Positions 16,095-25,310 of a DNA stretch of 64,000 nucleotides are shown here, piece after piece. The stretch comes from Sulfolobales archaeon (GTDB lineage Archaea; Thermoproteota; Thermoprotei_A; Sulfolobales; NBVN01). The stretch covers positions 302,762-366,761 of the forward strand of contig JAOAKA010000001.1 of the NCBI GenBank assembly GCA_026413885.1, written 5' to 3'. The notes under the pieces are model-generated. The model had not been told where the DNA came from. It was given only the letters and a program-made list of their open reading frames with translations, and ran no database searches. The translations under genes were made by a program, and so were the position numbers. Each line of letters begins with the position of its first letter. Position 1 is the stretch's first letter.

Positions 16095-17918
16095 TTGAAC
16101 AGCTGGATAAAAACTCTCTCTAGAACACTCTACCTAGATCTCAGTAGAAAACAGTTCTGGATTGAAGAGAGAGACGATCTCTTTAGTAAGTGGCTCGGAG
16201 GTACAGGTGTCGCAATACAGCTATATAGAGAAGAATCGTCGAGAAGAGCTGACCCTCTGGGACCCGAGAACGTAGTAGTTTTCGCTATAGGACCTCTTAC
16301 CGGAGTTTTTCCAATGGCTTCTAAGGTAGTATCAGTCTTTAAGTCGCCTCTTAACGGCTATGTAACAGAATCTCACGCCGGTGGAAGGGCGGCTACAGCT
16401 ATCAGATACGCAGGTTATGGAGCTATAGTCATTAAGGGTTCTAGCGATATGCCGGTTTACATAGTTATTGATGAGGAGAAGGTGAGGTTTAGAGACGCTG
16501 GAGCACTATGGGGTATGAGAAGCTCTGAGACTGTGGGTAAAGTGCTAAGAGAGGCTATGCCGGGTGCTGGATATAGAACGATCATGAGAATAGGTAGAGC
16601 TGGTGAGAAACTCGTTAGATTCTCCAATTTAACTGTTGAGACCTACAGACACTTCGGAAGAATGGGGCTTGGTGCTGTATTCGGCTCAAAGAAACTAAAA
16701 GCTCTCGTTATAATAGGTAGAAAAGGATTCAAACTCCCCAACCCGAGAGCATATCGAGAAGTCTATAGAGAGATATATGAACTAACTAAGGGACCAGCCA
16801 CCAGGAAATATCATGACTTAGGCACCGCAGCAAATATTATACCTCTCGATAAGCTGGGAGCCCTACCTACTAGAAACTTCTCTAGCGGGAGATTTGATGG
16901 CGCTAGAGAAATTAGTGGTGAGAAGTTAGCGGAAGACAATCTCTCGAGGAGATTAGCATGTACTGCTTGTCCAGTCGCGTGCATTCACTTAGCAGCTATA
17001 AGAGAGGAGTATGAAGACGAAAAGTACTTCTATAAAACTGAGTTCGTTCCATATGACCACGAACCAATATATGCTCTCGGCAGTAATTTAGGTATAAGCG
17101 ATAGATACGGACTACTGAAGCTGATTAAAGTTGTGGAAGACGAGGGTCTTGACTCAATATCTACAGGAGTGGTTCTATCGTGGGCTACAGAAGCTTTTGA
17201 GAGAGAATTGATCAGTATAAAGGATACACTAGTCGAGCTTAGATGGGGTAACTGGAGAAACTACGTTAAAGCAGTTACCTATATAGTTTTACAGCCTAAC
17301 GAGTTCTATGCGACTCTAGCGCTAGGAGTTGAAGAAGCCGCACTCAAATACGGTGGTGTAGACTTTGCTCTAGCTTTCAATAGAGTTGAGCCCGCAGGTT
17401 ACCACACGGGACCTCTCTATCACTCTTCACTAGCTATTGGGTTCAGACACTCCCATTTGGACGCAGGAGCCTACTCTATCGATCAGAGCCTAGTTGCTTC
17501 CGGAACTCCAGTCCCTAGTCCTGAAGAAGCTGCTAAGATGATTATCGAAGAAGAATCGTGGAGACAGATACTGAACTCCATGGTTGTATGTCTCTTTGCT
17601 CGCGGCGCGTATAGTAAGAATATCGTAGAGAAAGCTCTGAAAGCCCTCGGCTACGAAATAGATGAATCTAGATTAGTAGAATTAGGAAAGCAGATATACC
17701 TAGAGAAACATGCGGTCAAGCTCTCTGAGGGATTTGAACCAGAAAAAATGAGAATACCGAAGAGAGTCCTCGAAACCCCAACTCCTCTAGGAAATATTCC
17801 AGAAGAATATGTAAGGAAAGTCGTAAGACATTACATAAAACTCGTGAGGGAGTATATCGAGAAAGTGGGGAGCTCGAATGAGGTTTTCAGAGAAATAGAT
17901 TCCACATCAGCGACCTGA
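16095..17918 (+). CDS. aor: Aldehyde ferredoxin oxidoreductase (tungsten)
   Basis: Oxidises aldehydes to carboxylic acids with a tungsten bis-pterin centre and passes electrons to ferredoxin. Fe-S ligands are C289, C292 and C296 in CTACPVAC plus C499 in VVCLFARG. Pterin motifs are seen at GRMGLGAVFGSKKLKAL (about 192-208) and DEGLDSISTGVVLSW (about 352-366). The N-terminal half has GGTGVAIQLY near 36. The 607-residue length is normal. The start is TTG, immediately after the four-cluster ferredoxin stop, giving a two-gene operon like those of AORs that use a dedicated electron-transfer subunit. The true aldehyde is unknown. Confidence 0.95.
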   Translation: MNSWIKTLSRTLYLDLSRKQFWIEERDDLFSKWLGGTGVAIQLYREESSRRADPLGPENVVVFAIGPLTGVFPMASKVVSVFKSPLNGYVTESHAGGRAATAIRYAGYGAIVIKGSSDMPVYIVIDEEKVRFRDAGALWGMRSSETVGKVLREAMPGAGYRTIMRIGRAGEKLVRFSNLTVETYRHFGRMGLGAVFGSKKLKALVIIGRKGFKLPNPRAYREVYREIYELTKGPATRKYHDLGTAANIIPLDKLGALPTRNFSSGRFDGAREISGEKLAEDNLSRRLACTACPVACIHLAAIREEYEDEKYFYKTEFVPYDHEPIYALGSNLGISDRYGLLKLIKVVEDEGLDSISTGVVLSWATEAFERELISIKDTLVELRWGNWRNYVKAVTYIVLQPNEFYATLALGVEEAALKYGGVDFALAFNRVEPAGYHTGPLYHSSLAIGFRHSHLDAGAYSIDQSLVASGTPVPSPEEAAKMIIEEESWRQILNSMVVCLFARGAYSKNIVEKALKALGYEIDESRLVELGKQIYLEKHAVKLSEGFEPEKMRIPKRVLETPTPLGNIPEEYVRKVVRHYIKLVREYIEKVGSSNEVFREIDSTSAT

Positions 17919-17929
17919 ATTATATGTCC

Positions 17930-19336
17930 TTAAAATATTTCTAATTTAATCGCTCTTCTAAAAACTGTCGAAAGCTCCGGAGACCTACGTATTCTAACGT
18001 ATTCGCATACTTCATCTAAGTTCTTTAAGATAGCTGAGACGTAGAGTTCGCCTTCCGGCTTAAGTGATTTAGCGTAATCCTCTACGACTTGGTGGGGGTG
18101 TACATACTTTCTCTGTCTTAAAGTGAATATACGTCCAGAAGGAGTCACGTAAGGACCTAGACCTCTACTAGTGCTATAGTATTTCAGGGTGAAGGAGCCG
18201 ATGTCGTTTACTCTCCCTAGAGGAGGTCCTAAGTGTATTTCATATAGAGAGAGTTCTCTAGGCATGATTGTCACTATAACAGCTGCCTCAGAGATTTCAT
18301 CACTCCAAATCGAGTAACTCACTACTTTAAATCCTTCTCTCTCCAAGAGGTTTAATAAGGACTTTGTAGTAGACCTCAGCTTACCCCAAAGGACATCCGG
18401 CGCCACCTCATTGAATAGCTTGAAAACTACACCGACAACTTCGCGTCCAGTTTCGATCGCAAGCCGGCGTAGGCTTTCTACATCACTTTCTCCAAGACTT
18501 TCGACCCCAGCTAGAAGCATATTTTTAGATGGTTTTTGAAGAAAGATAGACGAAGCTAGTACTGCTCTAGCCAGAGACTCTGCAGATACAGCAGAAGCAG
18601 CATTTCTCTTGAGGTCTACTGGGTCTGGAATAATTAGCGGGGCTTTGAAGACTTTCCTTAAGTAGTTGTAACTTACTTCAACAGGCTCTTCAACAACAAC
18701 TATCTCGCTGAAGCGCCACTTAGAGATATTTTTTAGAGCATTGATAAAGCTTCCGTATTTAATCACTAGTAGCTCTGTGAGATAGCCTGAGAACCCCTCA
18801 AACTTTATCTCCGCTCCATAAACTCCGACGTTCTTAAAGAATGCTTTAAGTAGTCTGACTTCATCTTTCATTTCTTCAGAGAGCTTGCTCACTACATACC
18901 TAGTGTGAAAAGGTGTTCTGTCGACAGCTGTCTTTATTTCTGAGGTACTTCTAGCCCAGTAAGCTGGAACTACATCTACTTCGTACTTACCTAACTGGAG
19001 GTATACATACGGATGTGTAGAGTACCTCAATCTAACACATTCATAGAGCTTCTTGAATACGTTTAGAAGGGGTTTAACTACTTCTTTCTCAAGCCACTCT
19101 CTACTGATGTCATCGTATCTTATGAGTAGAAATACATCTAAGTCTATCATACCTCTTAATTCAGTACCTTTAGCAACAGATCCATGTAGTTCTACAGTAA
19201 ACTCATAAGGTATTCTTAGAGATGTCTCTATAACTTTCTTAATTTCTCCATATATTTCAATGGCTTCAGCTCTCTCATCTTCGCGAGGTCTAAGCTCATG
19301 GAGAGATTCTTCTAGTACTCTCTCGATATCACCCAT
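17930..19336 (-). CDS. cca: CCA-adding enzyme, archaeal class I
   Basis: tRNA nucleotidyltransferase that adds or repairs the 3' CCA end. The nucleotidyltransferase motif GSVAKGTELRGMIDLDVFLL spans 52-71 with catalytic D65 and D67; a third carboxylate lies in VDVVPAYW near 117. The central and tail domains are in register with the 430-470-residue archaeal enzymes. Its start overlaps the end of thpR by 8 bp, the common archaeal thpR-cca arrangement. Note that the window's own tRNA gene already encodes CCA, so for it this enzyme would act in repair. Confidence 0.97.
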   Translation of the reverse strand: MGDIERVLEESLHELRPREDERAEAIEIYGEIKKVIETSLRIPYEFTVELHGSVAKGTELRGMIDLDVFLLIRYDDISREWLEKEVVKPLLNVFKKLYECVRLRYSTHPYVYLQLGKYEVDVVPAYWARSTSEIKTAVDRTPFHTRYVVSKLSEEMKDEVRLLKAFFKNVGVYGAEIKFEGFSGYLTELLVIKYGSFINALKNISKWRFSEIVVVEEPVEVSYNYLRKVFKAPLIIPDPVDLKRNAASAVSAESLARAVLASSIFLQKPSKNMLLAGVESLGESDVESLRRLAIETGREVVGVVFKLFNEVAPDVLWGKLRSTTKSLLNLLEREGFKVVSYSIWSDEISEAAVIVTIMPRELSLYEIHLGPPLGRVNDIGSFTLKYYSTSRGLGPYVTPSGRIFTLRQRKYVHPHQVVEDYAKSLKPEGELYVSAILKNLDEVCEYVRIRRSPELSTVFRRAIKLEIF

Positions 19337-19901
19337 CGCTCTTCAGCCTAAATACAGCTACATCACTATATATTGGTCCTCTAGGAGTTAACTGACTTCT
19401 CTTAAGCTTAATTTGTGTTACAGGGCTTACACCAAAACTAGCGAACTCGTATTTTCTAGTGTATGCAAATAGACACTCATGTCTGTATCTACCCTTAATT
19501 CTAGCAACTGTGATATGTGGAGTGAATTCCTCACGGTCTTCCTCGACTAAAGTCTTCAGGCAGCTCTCAAAAGAGCTTCTCATGTTCTTCAGTACTTCAG
19601 CACCCTCTCTAACACCTACCCACACGACTCGAGGTCTAGCTATACTTGGAAAGGCCCCCACTCCATAGAGACTTAAATCAAATTTCTTAAAGTTTTGTAC
19701 TAACTTCAGACACTCTATAATTCTAGGTAAATACACCTCAGAGACTTCCCCTATAAACCTCAGAGTGAGGTGTATGTTTTCATCCTCTACAGGCTTTATA
19801 CCTCCGTTAATTGAACAAGAGGTGATAGCATCTCTAAACTCTAGAATACTTCTCCAGGCTTCAGTATTTTCTATCTCTACAGCAACGAATAGTCTAATCA
19901 T
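19329..19901 (-). CDS. thpR: RNA 2',3'-cyclic phosphodiesterase (ThpR)
   Basis: 2H phosphoesterase that opens 2',3'-cyclic phosphates on RNA, formerly called 2'-5' RNA ligase. Both catalytic His motifs are present: HLTLR at 44-48 and HITVA at 129-133. The 190-residue length is normal. It overlaps cca by 8 bp and is probably cotranscribed with it; the pairing fits tRNA end processing or tRNA splicing. Confidence 0.94.
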   Translation of the reverse strand: MIRLFVAVEIENTEAWRSILEFRDAITSCSINGGIKPVEDENIHLTLRFIGEVSEVYLPRIIECLKLVQNFKKFDLSLYGVGAFPSIARPRVVWVGVREGAEVLKNMRSSFESCLKTLVEEDREEFTPHITVARIKGRYRHECLFAYTRKYEFASFGVSPVTQIKLKRSQLTPRGPIYSDVAVFRLKSDG

Positions 19902-20054
19902 ACTTCCACCACATACGCCTGAAGATAGGGGATTTTCACGTATTTTACCGTAACTGCACTTGTTTCATACATTTATCTAGGTTAAGTAAATTAGGCCTGA
20001 CTAAATGTTTAAATGCTATGAACATCAACTCTGAGCTATTCACAGATCTCACTT

Positions 20055-20750
20055 CTACAATTTGGGAGAACTAATCTGCTTTAATACTCCTTCAAATAGA
20101 CTCATAGACCTATCTACATATTCAAGTAATCTAGCATCGTGAGTTACTATTACAACAGTTGTACTGAAGTCTTTCTTAATATCTAAGAATAATTCAGCTA
20201 CCTTAATCGCGTTAGACCAGTCTAAGTTCGCAGTAGGTTCATCTGCTAGCAGAACTGAGGGAGTCGTAACTAGAGCTCTACCTATAGCTACTCTCTGTTT
20301 TTCACCTCCGGAGAGCTTTCCAACCTTTGCATTAGCTTTTTCCTTGAGTCCTACGTATTCCAATACCTCCATCACCTTCTTTCTTCTAATACCGACATCA
20401 ACACCAGCAAGAAGTAGTGGTATCTCAGCGTTCTCGTAGACTGTCATGCTATCGACTACAGCAAAGTCTTGAGGTATGTAGCTGCATACGTTATTTCTAT
20501 ATAGAGCTAGTCCGTATTCATCCAGCATGTTTAAATTGTATCCGTCAATTATTACCTCACCTTTATCAGGTCTCTCAAGCCCAGCAATAATCTTTAGTAG
20601 TGTTGTCTTTCCTGAACCACTGGGACCGTGAATACCTACAGCTTCACCTCTATATGCAATCATGTTTATACCTCTCAATATGCTGATACTCGATCCTAAG
20701 TACGTATATGACTTCCAGACATCTCTCAGCAGCACGACTACGTCAGCCAT
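20055..20750 (-). CDS. ABC transporter ATP-binding protein (MacB/LolD type)
   Basis: ATPase subunit with Walker A GPSGSGKT (42-49), Q-loop YIPQDF near 91-96, signature LSGGE at 146-150, Walker B VLLADEP at 166-172, D-loop ANLD and switch His in VTHDA near 201-205. The 231-residue length and sequence place it with the LolD/MacB/FtsE group, which normally works with an FtsX-like permease of about 400 residues. Here the only partner is a 141-residue membrane protein 9 bp upstream, so the transporter is either tiny or incomplete, or its permease lies elsewhere. Confidence 0.93.
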   Translation of the reverse strand: MADVVVLLRDVWKSYTYLGSSISILRGINMIAYRGEAVGIHGPSGSGKTTLLKIIAGLERPDKGEVIIDGYNLNMLDEYGLALYRNNVCSYIPQDFAVVDSMTVYENAEIPLLLAGVDVGIRRKKVMEVLEYVGLKEKANAKVGKLSGGEKQRVAIGRALVTTPSVLLADEPTANLDWSNAIKVAELFLDIKKDFSTTVVIVTHDARLLEYVDRSMSLFEGVLKQISSPKL

Positions 20751-20759
20751 ACTATAACC

Positions 20760-21185
20760 TCAGACTATTGTTGCACTACTACTTTCTTTAACTTTTCTCA
20801 CATAGTATGTGTGAAGAGCTATACATAAAAGTGTAGAGATGAGTAGAGTAATTAAGACGATAGTTAGCCTTCCCGAAGTAGCGGTAGCTAGAGATAGAGG
20901 TACTGTTATTGAGAGTGAACTCACAACCTTAAATAAGTTGAAGTGTTTAGGAATGGCTCCACTAATCAGCATTAAGTAAAAAAGCTGTATATAGGTGAGC
21001 TTCCCGTACTCCACTACAGTTAAACCAGCTACCGATGCTAAGACTGGAATAAAGCTGACTGCTTCTGAGTTCCGCGTAAAGTAGGAGAGAAGAGATAGTG
21101 GTAGAGAAGCCGATATCAACACTATGTGAGAAGAAGTAGTTGCGAGAGACCTCCTAGCTATATCGAGAACTTCAACTACTCTCAC
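20760..21185 (-). CDS. Small membrane protein, putative ABC partner
   Basis: Not recognised. It has 141 residues with about four hydrophobic segments (near 20-34, 42-58, 65-78 and 88-128, the last possibly two helices) and a short basic C-terminal tail. The N-terminal EVLDIARRSLATTSSHI resembles the start of FtsX-type permeases, but the large extracellular domain and the remaining helices are missing. It is directly upstream of the LolD/MacB-type ATPase (9-bp gap), suggesting one complex. It may be a shrunken permease or a new small type. It starts with GTG. Confidence 0.6.
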   Translation of the reverse strand: MRVVEVLDIARRSLATTSSHIVLISASLPLSLLSYFTRNSEAVSFIPVLASVAGLTVVEYGKLTYIQLFYLMLISGAIPKHFNLFKVVSSLSITVPLSLATATSGRLTIVLITLLISTLLCIALHTYYVRKVKESSSATIV

Positions 21186-21488
21186 AGCCCGCCCTAGTTA
21201 ATCTAGCATTAGAATGCTCTTAAAGAATGCTTAGGTGTTCAATTCTTCTCTATCAACTCCTTTGAAGCGGATTTTTGTTGGTTAGACCTAAATTCATTAC
21301 TATTTTCTCACATCTACTAGATTGATTCTAAACAGTTTAATCTGAGAATTTCAATGCGGCCGTTCGGAACTCGGAGTCTACTTAAACTAGCACGCCGCCC
21401 GTAGGAAGCTAGATGAGAAAGCCTAGATTATGAAGCCTGATAGTGAATAGTTATAAAATCTCGGCAGGCTAGTTTTCTGGAGTTTAAA
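21186..21488 (+). promoter_or_regulatory. Intergenic region with aglB promoter
   Basis: This is a 303-bp region between divergent genes. TTATAAAAT at 21451-21459 is a good TATA box, about 30-38 bp before the TTG start of aglB, and TCTGGAG at 21476-21482 gives a ribosome-binding site with a six-base spacer. The middle of the region (about 21355-21420) is more GC-rich than its surroundings, but I could not fold it into a known RNA. Confidence 0.45.
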
Positions 21489-23852
21489 TTGGGTGGAAGT
21501 GTGAAGAAGAGAGCTGTCGAACGTAGAATTAGGACTACGTTGTCGAATATATTAACAGATAAAAGATTCCTTTCAGCACTTGGATTAGCTGCTCTCGCTA
21601 TATCAATTACTTATGGATGCTTCCTTAGACTACAGATCGTTCAAAACTCAGTTACGTACGGCTACGGTCCAACACTCTACGAGCTCGACCCATTTCAAGA
21701 ATACTTCGTCGCGAACACACTTCTCGAACACGGCTTGGACTACCTAACGTACTTAAATCGCTATAACAATATCACGCAGATATTTTGGTATCCGTGGGGC
21801 AGAGACTTTACTCACAGTGTCTATGTAAGTCTTCCATTCTTTTCTATAGTGACGTACCACATAGCTAGACTATTCGATTCGAGCTTAACTCTATACGACT
21901 GGATGGTTTACCTACCACCACTATTCTTCGTAATATCTGTTGTAGGTGTGTATCTAACTGTACGAGAAATATCCTCAGACCTACCTGCTGGAATATCCTC
22001 CCTGATTTACTCACTTATGTTTAACAGTAGGCAGCTCGCTGGGTTTACGGTTAAGTACTCTATAGGTCTGGCTTTTCTCTCTATTGCTATATTTCTACAT
22101 GTACGAGCATGGAGGAAGAGAGACTACCTCACAGCTTCACTCGCAGGATTAATGACCGGCATAGCGGCTCTAGGGTGGGCTGGTTTCAACGTGGTATTTG
22201 CGGCCATGGTCGCTCATATAGTGCTCCTACCTCTAATAAGACAGCCGAACATTAAGGACCTCCTGCTTTGGGTAATAGAATACGCACCCTTACTAGTACT
22301 TCAACTCTCAGCTCCAACATACGGCTATAGATACATCATTAGGTCAGTTGGGCTTCTAGGACCTGTATCGATACTAATACTCGCACTCGGCTACCTTGTT
22401 TATAATGTTAAGAAAACAAGACTTTCCGAATACTTAGGGATAATAGCTGAGAAACCAAAACTCGCGTACCTCACTATTCTCGCACTAGCCGGTTTAGGGG
22501 GTATATACCTGGTCGTTGGCGGTAGGCTAGCCCTAGCCGGTAAAGCTCTAGCAGCAGTTGGTCTCGGAGCTCTAACTCACGTAATTGTTGAAACAGTCGC
22601 TGAATACCAACCCGCAGGTGCTCAAGAAATTCTAATGAGCTTAGGTGCCGTCATGATATATGCTGCTATTTCTTTAGTATACATAATTCTAAGTAGTTTA
22701 TTTAAGAAGAGAGACTTGAAGTACGGGTGGTACGCTCTCCTAGCAGCAATAGCCCTAATAGTTGCGTCCTTCATCTATGGAAGACAGGAAACATCACTCT
22801 CGAGATTTGCGATATCTGCAGCTATAGCTGTGGGCTTCATCATAATGTCTATAGGTTCGAGAATAGAAGATGAGTTTCTCTTCCTCATAATGTTCCTCGC
22901 ATTCTCTATAGTCGGGACGATCAATATTTCGTACTTCATCTACCTACTGGCTGTAGCGACTACAGTCTTAGCTGGATATTTAATGTATGTACTGCTATCT
23001 AATGTCGTAAACCGCAAGTCGGGAGTCTTAAGCAAGCTAATTTCAATTGTGTTGATCTCCATATACTTGATCTCAACGATATTTCAAGGCTCTAGCACAT
23101 GGGTTAGAGCTTACAGTAGTCAGCTACCTACAATCGTAGAAGCATCACTCGGTCTTAATTCGGAAGCACCAGTATGGGTAGATGGACTTAGATGGATTAG
23201 AGAAAACACACCTAAAGATGCTGTAGTAGTTTCGTGGTGGGACTACGGCTACTGGATTAGTGTAGTTGGTCAAAGAGCTTCAGTGGCAGACGGAGCTACA
23301 ATTAACGTTACTCAGATAGAGCTTCTAGCCGATGCTCTAACAAGTGATGAGGAGAGAGCTCTAGATATATTTATCAATAACTTCAAGATAAGACCAGATA
23401 GACTTTATGTGGCAGTATACGAAGTCTTCATGATTGATGTCGCAACTTACTCGTTCTATCCAGGTCCACTAATACTAGGTAACGCATTTCTCGGGGCTGA
23501 CGCAGCTAAAGGTATATCAGCCATATATAAGATAGCCGGTAAGACACCCTCTACATACGTATACAGCAACCCAGAGATGGGAATAGCAGCAGGTCTACCA
23601 GATTGGACTTCCGAGAATTTAACTTCTACATTACTATATAAAATACTCATAGATGCGGCCTACAGGCTTTGGGGACCTGGTGGTCTTAGAGGAGCGTTTA
23701 TATATAGAAACATCCAGGAGCCTCCAGAGATACCCAGACCCTCTCTATCGCTCTTCGAACCTGCCTACATATCGACGTCACTCCTGTATTCTCGAAATCA
23801 ATACTCGATATACGTGCTTCTAGCTATATACAAGGTGAAGATAGCGTTATGA
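21489..23852 (+). CDS. aglB: Oligosaccharyl transferase AglB (STT3 family)
   Basis: Catalytic subunit that moves a lipid-linked oligosaccharide onto asparagine of secreted proteins, at the outer face of the membrane. It has 787 residues, many TM helices up to about 540, then an extracytoplasmic domain. The catalytic signature WWDYG is at about 582-586 in VSWWDYGYWISVVGQRAS. The first-loop acidic motif is ELDPFQEYF near 58-66, followed by FWYPWGRD near 98, both typical of the family. The TTG start has an SD and TATA box. The stop overlaps the ATG of the amidohydrolase gene (ATGA), so the two genes are coupled. Confidence 0.95.
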   Translation: MGGSVKKRAVERRIRTTLSNILTDKRFLSALGLAALAISITYGCFLRLQIVQNSVTYGYGPTLYELDPFQEYFVANTLLEHGLDYLTYLNRYNNITQIFWYPWGRDFTHSVYVSLPFFSIVTYHIARLFDSSLTLYDWMVYLPPLFFVISVVGVYLTVREISSDLPAGISSLIYSLMFNSRQLAGFTVKYSIGLAFLSIAIFLHVRAWRKRDYLTASLAGLMTGIAALGWAGFNVVFAAMVAHIVLLPLIRQPNIKDLLLWVIEYAPLLVLQLSAPTYGYRYIIRSVGLLGPVSILILALGYLVYNVKKTRLSEYLGIIAEKPKLAYLTILALAGLGGIYLVVGGRLALAGKALAAVGLGALTHVIVETVAEYQPAGAQEILMSLGAVMIYAAISLVYIILSSLFKKRDLKYGWYALLAAIALIVASFIYGRQETSLSRFAISAAIAVGFIIMSIGSRIEDEFLFLIMFLAFSIVGTINISYFIYLLAVATTVLAGYLMYVLLSNVVNRKSGVLSKLISIVLISIYLISTIFQGSSTWVRAYSSQLPTIVEASLGLNSEAPVWVDGLRWIRENTPKDAVVVSWWDYGYWISVVGQRASVADGATINVTQIELLADALTSDEERALDIFINNFKIRPDRLYVAVYEVFMIDVATYSFYPGPLILGNAFLGADAAKGISAIYKIAGKTPSTYVYSNPEMGIAAGLPDWTSENLTSTLLYKILIDAAYRLWGPGGLRGAFIYRNIQEPPEIPRPSLSLFEPAYISTSLLYSRNQYSIYVLLAIYKVKIAL

Positions 23853-25072
23853 AGAAAGTATGTGGAAAGTACACCATAGTATCAGCTTATGAAGTAGTTG
23901 AAGATGCTTGCGTGATTTTCGACGAAAAGATAGTCCGCATCGAGAAAGAGAGAGACATCCCAGAAGATACAGTAGTCACACACGGATTTGCGAGTATACA
24001 CACCCACCTAGGTCTATACCCTATCAGAACAACACTCAACAGTTACTTAAAACTCGATGAGTGGGTTCTCAAATATGTGTGGCCGTGGGAAAGACTCCTA
24101 CGTCGAGAACCTGAATTAAGCTACGCATCCGCGATCTTAGCCATCTCTGAGCTTGTTTTAAGTGGAGTAACAGCTATCGCAGATATGCATTTCAATGAGG
24201 ATATAGTAGCTGAAGCACTCTTAAGGGTCGGTGTTAGAGGTAGTTTAAGTATCGCGATTATGTCGAAGGGTATCTACAGCTCACTAGATGAAGCCCTACA
24301 AGACAACTTAGAGCTGGCTAGAAAGCTGAGAGGTGTAGATCTGCTAGAAGTTAGACTTGGTCCTACTACACCAAGGCTACTAACTCTAGAAGAATTTAAG
24401 AAAGTTGTTGATGTCGCTACAGAGATCGGTGTCGGTATCCATACCCACATAGCTGAAGTTCCTGAAGACGCTATATACCTTGAGAGAGAGTATGGAAAGA
24501 AGCTGAAGGACTTCATAGAGTACGTAGGTTTACAGAAAGTAAACACTATAGTCGCTCACGGAGTCTGGCTAGATTCAGACTCACTCGATGTTTTAGCTCA
24601 CCCAAATATCACGATAGCTCACTGCCCGTCTTCAAATACTCTACTAAGAGACGGTGTTGCACCAATAAGAAGCTACTTAAATAGAAATATTAGAGTAGGT
24701 TTAGGTGTAGATGTATCTCCAACTTACAGCATGCTAGACGAAATTAAAACAGCTATACCACTACACCTAGGTCGTGGTGACCTAGGATTTAAAGAGCTCT
24801 TTAATGCAGCAACATCTACCGGCTACAGAGCTCTAGGTGTAGGTAGTGGTCTCATTGAAGTCGGTGAAACAGCTGATGTAGTACTGTGGAGTTTAAATGA
24901 ACCAGCTCTAGACCCAGTTACTGATGTAGTAGTTTTCGGCAGAGTTAGTGAAGTTTATGTGAGAGGTGAGAAGATAGTAGAGAACGGTCGACTAGCTAGA
25001 GTAACTAGTAATGAAATGAAGGAACTAAGGGGAGATGTAACGAGGCACCTCAAGAAATGTCTTACAGCGTAG
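23849..25072 (+). CDS. Amidohydrolase, MtaD/TrzA-like deaminase
   Basis: Metal-dependent hydrolase of the cytosine deaminase-like group, probably deaminating a purine or methylthioadenosine-type nucleoside (or guanine). Ligands are visible: H51 and H53 in SIHTHLG, a His in IHTHIAEVPED near 198, a His in VAHGVW near 236 and an Asp in GLGVDVSPTYSMLDE near 290. The 407-residue length fits. It starts inside the aglB stop (4-bp overlap) and its end overlaps the next small ORF by 16 bp. The link to glycosylation is only by position. Confidence 0.88.
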   Translation: MKKVCGKYTIVSAYEVVEDACVIFDEKIVRIEKERDIPEDTVVTHGFASIHTHLGLYPIRTTLNSYLKLDEWVLKYVWPWERLLRREPELSYASAILAISELVLSGVTAIADMHFNEDIVAEALLRVGVRGSLSIAIMSKGIYSSLDEALQDNLELARKLRGVDLLEVRLGPTTPRLLTLEEFKKVVDVATEIGVGIHTHIAEVPEDAIYLEREYGKKLKDFIEYVGLQKVNTIVAHGVWLDSDSLDVLAHPNITIAHCPSSNTLLRDGVAPIRSYLNRNIRVGLGVDVSPTYSMLDEIKTAIPLHLGRGDLGFKELFNAATSTGYRALGVGSGLIEVGETADVVLWSLNEPALDPVTDVVVFGRVSEVYVRGEKIVENGRLARVTSNEMKELRGDVTRHLKKCLTA

Positions 25073-25269
25073 TTTTTTCAGTAGTTTCACGAAGCACTAC
25101 ACTCCTTACGGCTACAATAACTCAAACACCTACTAGAGACTACGAATCCCAGATAAGTCTTAGTTACGTAGTGCTCATTACTATTGGTCTAGCATTAGTC
25201 TTAGCTGGATTGCTCATCGAGAAAAAGAGATCGCACCATACTCGAAAAAATAAAGCTAAGTTTCTCTAA
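25057..25269 (+). CDS. Small tail-anchored membrane protein
   Basis: Unknown 70-residue protein: a Ser/Thr-rich N-terminal half (STTLLTATITQT), one hydrophobic helix at about 36-53 (SYVVLITIGLALVLAGLL) and a strongly basic tail. The layout resembles a C-terminal membrane anchor with a positive cytoplasmic stop-transfer, as on archaeal surface proteins. It overlaps the amidohydrolase gene by 16 bp and lies 41 bp before the M28 peptidase gene. It could be the true small protein or the remnant of a longer anchored protein; its start is uncertain. Confidence 0.5.
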   Translation: MSYSVVFSVVSRSTTLLTATITQTPTRDYESQISLSYVVLITIGLALVLAGLLIEKKRSHHTRKNKAKFL

Positions 25270-25310
25270 CTTCAAATACGGCGCAAGTAGGTATTAGAGA
25301 ATATCGAATA

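Noticed and set aside
21409-21447. Possible C/D-box sRNA (AGATGAG ... CTGA)
   Set aside because: The C box does not match RTGATGA and the span is too short for two guide regions; no D'/C' pair is visible.
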